DNA from: an uncultured Traorella sp.
GTDB taxonomy: Bacteria; Bacillota_I; Bacilli_A; Erysipelotrichales; Erysipelotrichaceae
Direction of reading: 5' to 3'
Length of the DNA: 9,044 nucleotides
Assembly (NCBI GenBank): GCA_945919165.1
Contig: CAMEIZ010000072.1
Coordinates: 1 to 9,044 of the forward strand
The notes beneath the pieces are model-generated. The model did no database searches. It was not told where the DNA came from and was given only the letters and a program-made list of their open reading frames with translations. Below, one piece after another: positions 6,488 through 9,044 of this stretch; positions within the stretch are counted from its first letter, which is position 1; each line of letters begins with the position of its first letter. The position numbers and the translations under genes were made by a program.

Positions 6488-7898
6488 TCTTTTTTAAACT
6501 GCGATCGATCATGATTCTCAGCAGTTTTTCATATTTCATGCCAGCTTTTGAATCTCCTATCTCAATCATACGCTCGTTTTCACCATAATAATCTGACCCA
6601 CAGCTGACAAAACATTTCACATCTTTTACTATTTCAAGACAATGCTGAATTTCATCCTCATCATGATAAGGTGAAAAGACTTCCAATCCATCTACACCGG
6701 CTTCAAGTATTTCTTTGATCAACTCATCATCCTTACCAAGACTACGAATAGGATAAGCTAAAACTGACGTTCCATTTGTTTTTTTGATTAGTTCAATCAC
6801 ATCACATAAATCCAATAACGGCATCTTTACATAGCATGGCTTATCAACATCAAAATAATCCCGATATAAATAATTGGCTCCTTTTTCCCGATATGGTTTT
6901 AAAAATTCCAAATCAGAATATAAAGGATTGTTCATCACTTCTTCTACGATCATTTCTGCACTGACAATCCCGCTTGTTGTCTGAGAAACTAATCGGCTTA
7001 TATTCATATCAATACCACTGACTTTTTGAAACAGTTTAAAACGTTTGGCAGTTGCTGTACGCTGAACTTTTAAGTATTCATTTTCAAGTTCAACATATTC
7101 AACATCCTTATAATCAATATTATAACCAAGAATGGTAATAGGATAACCCTTATATTCACACTTAAATTCAATACCCGGAATATAGGTAATTCCATATGGT
7201 GCGCTTAATACATCTGCTTCATAATTGGCTTTCACACTATTAATATCTGTAATACTCAATACTTCAATTCCCAGTTTTTTAGCCTTTTGGAAAAGTTCCT
7301 CTACCGTATCCACTCCTTCTAAGGAATGCTTGGAATGAACATGCAAATCATAATGATAAAAACTGTCACTTTTTTTAAAAACGGGCAACTCTTCTTTTGT
7401 ATCTTCTTCGGGTTTTTTTTTGGCTTCTTTTACATCATCCATTGAAAGACTGATTACTTTGGTTCGAGTAATAAAGTCTGCAATGCCTCTTGAACGCTTA
7501 TTCGACAAAATAACAATCAGATTCAACAACAAATAAATAAGAATACCAAATCCATGATAAATGAAGTAGCAGCCTAAAATAAAGATTCCACCAAGAAATT
7601 CTCTAAGAATCAGCTGTAAAACACTGGCCTTTTTTCCACTGGCATCTACAATACCGATATCAAAAATAGCCTGGCCCAAAGTCTTTCCATATACGAATGT
7701 TATGAAAGGATTGGTCACACAGAAAGAAACAATAATCACATAATTAACAACCTTATCTAAAAAAGTCATCACACTGGATGGTAAAAAACCCGCCAGAACG
7801 ATAAGAATCACTAGATCCCAAACCAAAATCGGAAGCATTGTTACCGTAAGATCTGTTAATGAAGCCATGAATCTTGAAAATAAATTTTTCTGTTTCAC
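6471..7898 (-). CDS. RDD membrane domain fused to a degenerate PHP-domain protein
   Basis: Residues are numbered from GTG 7896-7898 (475 aa). Residues 5-150 form an RDD domain: Arg9 and Asp16 in the first helix, three or more hydrophobic segments, YGKTLGQAIFDIGIVDASGK, and Asp141 in RSRGIADFITRTKV. A charged linker (about 154-178) follows. A PHP-like domain starts with YDLHVHSKHS (H186, H188) and keeps Glu244 in PGIEF. However, the usual TDH is TDIN (I219), LAHP is LAYP (Y382) and GSDFHG is GSDYYG (Y438). The His normally before ILGY is Thr255. PHP proteins are metal phosphoesterases; this one has probably lost or changed activity. An upstream ATG (7914-7916) lies at the predicted transcript start and lacks an RBS. 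The GTG has AAAGGGTGTGAT before it, so I prefer the GTG. The true role is unknown; it follows parB. Confidence 0.85.
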   Translation of the reverse strand: MKQKNLFSRFMASLTDLTVTMLPILVWDLVILIVLAGFLPSSVMTFLDKVVNYVIIVSFCVTNPFITFVYGKTLGQAIFDIGIVDASGKKASVLQLILREFLGGIFILGCYFIYHGFGILIYLLLNLIVILSNKRSRGIADFITRTKVISLSMDDVKEAKKKPEEDTKEELPVFKKSDSFYHYDLHVHSKHSLEGVDTVEELFQKAKKLGIEVLSITDINSVKANYEADVLSAPYGITYIPGIEFKCEYKGYPITILGYNIDYKDVEYVELENEYLKVQRTATAKRFKLFQKVSGIDMNISRLVSQTTSGIVSAEMIVEEVMNNPLYSDLEFLKPYREKGANYLYRDYFDVDKPCYVKMPLLDLCDVIELIKKTNGTSVLAYPIRSLGKDDELIKEILEAGVDGLEVFSPYHDEDEIQHCLEIVKDVKCFVSCGSDYYGENERMIEIGDSKAGMKYEKLLRIMIDRSLKKIEKKA

Positions 7899-7918
7899 TT
7901 TATCACACCCTTTCATTT

Positions 7919-7947
7919 ATTATATACGATACGATTTGTGATTTCAA
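7919..7947 (-). promoter_or_regulatory. Promoter of the RDD-PHP gene
   Basis: On the minus strand TTGAAA (7942-7947) precedes a perfect TATAAT (7919-7924) by 17 bases. The -35 box overlaps the parB stop codon (7944-7946). The predicted start, near 7912, falls at or just after the ATG at 7914-7916, which argues that translation uses the GTG at 7896-7898. Hexamers and spacing are identical to those of the metG promoter. Confidence 0.78.
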
Positions 7948-8840
7948 AATGTTTCATCTAAACAGCCCAGAATTTCTAAAATTCGATTCAAATCCTCTAC
8001 TCCATGATATCGGATGACGATTTGTTTATCATCAATTGTTGTTTTTGTCTGAAATTTATCTTCTAGACGATGTGCAAGTTCTTGGTAGATTGGATCTACG
8101 GCTTTTTCGGTTTTTTGTTTTTTTGGTTCATGAAGTTTTCTTGCCAGCTCTTCAACTTTACGTACACTTAATTTTTCCTGAATGGCCTGTTTGGCTAAAA
8201 GAAGACGATCTTCTTCATTTTCAACAGCTAATAAGGCACGAACATGGCCCATTGTCAGCTGCTGATCTAAAACCATCTGTTGAATTTCATTTGACAGTTT
8301 TAAAAGTCTCAGCATGTTTGTCACATGCTCACGACTTTTCCCAATTCGTTTTGCCAATTCTTCTTGAGTCATATTCAGCTTTTCAATGATTTTCTGATAG
8401 CCCATAGCTTCTTCAATCGCATTAAGGTCTTCACGCTGAACATTTTCTAATAAAGCAATTTCCATCATCATTTGATCATCAAAATCAACCACGATTGCAG
8501 GAATTGTTGTCTTAGAAGCTAAACGGCTGGCACGAAGTCTTCTCTCGCCGGCCACTAGCTCATAACCTTTTACTGCTTTTTTGACTAAGATAGGTGTAAA
8601 TACACCGTGGATGGCAATGGAATCAGCCAACTCCTGCAATTTTTTCTCATCAAATTGTTTTCTAGGCTGATAAGGATTTGGCTTGATATCATCTAATAGT
8701 ATCTCAGTAGCCTGATTGCCGGTATCCACTTCACCATGCTGAATGCCTTCTAAAAGAGCTGAAATATCATCACCAAAGATGGCATCCAGTCCCTGGGCAG
8801 CTCTTTCGATTCCCTGACCCAATGCCTTTTTCTTTGCCAT
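7944..8840 (-). CDS. parB: Chromosome partition protein ParB (Spo0J)
   Basis: A 298-residue ParB, the CTP-dependent clamp that loads on parS sites and spreads to organise the origin region with ParA and SMC. The N-terminal segment has LGQG...GLDAIFGD, where most relatives have a compact LGKGLxALL, so about six residues are inserted. Then come box I NPYQPR (55-60), the CTP-binding GERRLRASRLA (98-108) and ENVQREDLN (132-140). A helix-turn-helix follows (about 158-180, with TQEELAKRIGKSREHVTNML), and then a basic linker and the C-terminal dimerisation domain (about 250-298). The start codon overlaps the parA stop by one base and has GGAGG seven bases upstream, so the two are translationally coupled. 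The pairing with a Soj-type ParA supports Spo0J rather than Noc. No good parS site is in the window. Confidence 0.97.
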   Translation of the reverse strand: MAKKKALGQGIERAAQGLDAIFGDDISALLEGIQHGEVDTGNQATEILLDDIKPNPYQPRKQFDEKKLQELADSIAIHGVFTPILVKKAVKGYELVAGERRLRASRLASKTTIPAIVVDFDDQMMMEIALLENVQREDLNAIEEAMGYQKIIEKLNMTQEELAKRIGKSREHVTNMLRLLKLSNEIQQMVLDQQLTMGHVRALLAVENEEDRLLLAKQAIQEKLSVRKVEELARKLHEPKKQKTEKAVDPIYQELAHRLEDKFQTKTTIDDKQIVIRYHGVEDLNRILEILGCLDETF

Positions 8841-9044
8841 TATGATTCCTCCTTCTGATTCATCTTCACAACTTCACTTGCCAAACCGGCATATGCCTTT
8901 GCTCCGTCACAACGAACATCATATTCAAAAATCGTTTGTCCATAGGATGGACTTTCAGACAATCTGACATTTCTTGGAATATAGTTTCGATATACTTTTT
9001 CCTTAAAGTGCTTTCTAACATTCTGTTGTACTTCCACACTCAAA
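8840..9044 (-). CDS. parA: Chromosome partition ATPase ParA (Soj), 3' part only
   Basis: The last 67 codons of a ParA/Soj/MinD-type ATPase; the gene enters from the right edge. The visible segment contains VRKHFKEKVYRNYIPRNVRLSESPSYGQ, characteristic of the C-terminal part of chromosomal Soj. A closing helix GAKAYAGLASEVVKMN follows. The P-loop and switch motifs lie outside the window. The TTG at 9041-9043 is an internal Leu codon, not a start. In the cell ParA binds DNA non-specifically with ATP and is switched by ParB to move or release origins. The stop (TAA, 8840-8842) shares one base with the parB ATG, forming a parAB operon. Confidence 0.95.
   Translation of the reverse strand, partial: LSVEVQQNVRKHFKEKVYRNYIPRNVRLSESPSYGQTIFEYDVRCDGAKAYAGLASEVVKMNQKEES

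Noticed and set aside
6293..6514. Plus-strand open frame of 73 codons over the T-box region.
   Set aside because: The region is fully explained as the structured T-box leader on the other strand plus its promoter.
7891..7906. TGTTTCAC half-site at the start of the RDD-PHP gene.
   Set aside because: Only the left half of parS is present (about 10 of 16 matches).
7948..7963. TGTTT..AAACA palindrome at the end of parB, resembling parS (TGTTTAGATGAAACA on the minus strand).
   Set aside because: It is 15 rather than 16 bases and the central CACG is altered, so the half-site spacing is wrong. It is explained by the parB codons for CLDETF.
8036..8389. Plus-strand open frame of 117 codons antisense to parB.
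   Set aside because: It lies opposite conserved ParB domains and has no RBS or promoter; a chance open frame.

Overview
This AT-rich window reads as chromosome from a low-GC Firmicute. The strong AGGAGG-type ribosome binding sites, a T-box leader in front of a methionyl-tRNA synthetase, sigma-A-like promoters (TTGAAA-N17-TATAAT, twice) and intrinsic hairpin/U-tract terminators all point that way. Gene content and codon bias would suit the Erysipelotrichia or a related gut lineage, but that placement is inference. Every gene I can support is on the minus strand, so the window is described right to left, in the direction of transcription.

Right part (about 6471-9044): the 3' end of parA (soj) overlaps by one base the start of a complete parB (spo0J). 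These are chromosome partition genes and usually mark the replication-origin region. Next, behind its own consensus promoter that overlaps the parB stop codon, is an unusual gene. It encodes an N-terminal RDD membrane domain fused to a cytoplasmic PHP phosphoesterase-like domain in which several metal-binding histidines are replaced.

Middle (about 4244-6487): a second consensus promoter, inside the end of the RDD-PHP gene, starts a T-box riboswitch leader with an AUG specifier. This controls metG (methionyl-tRNA synthetase with a C-terminal tRNA-binding domain). A clear terminator begins at the metG stop codon.

Left-middle (about 1012-4190): a DUF218/YdcF (SanA/ElyC-like) membrane protein, then mnmG (gidA, tRNA wobble-uridine modification), then a LURP-one-related/YxjI-like protein. 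The three are closely spaced and end at a strong, symmetrical terminator.

Left end (1-992): a YczE/YitT-type multi-pass membrane protein, then the 5' part of a sugar-phosphate isomerase/deaminase of the NagB/AgaI family. The latter has its own promoter and RBS and runs off the window.

Functionally this is mostly a housekeeping neighbourhood of partition, tRNA charging and tRNA modification, with accessory envelope proteins between. I found no mobile element, CRISPR array, tRNA, rRNA or phage gene, and no obvious new multi-gene system. The least ordinary object is the RDD-PHP fusion with the degraded PHP metal site. No stretch over 300 bases lacks a gene; the longest non-coding stretch (6226-6470) is filled by the T-box leader and part of its promoter.
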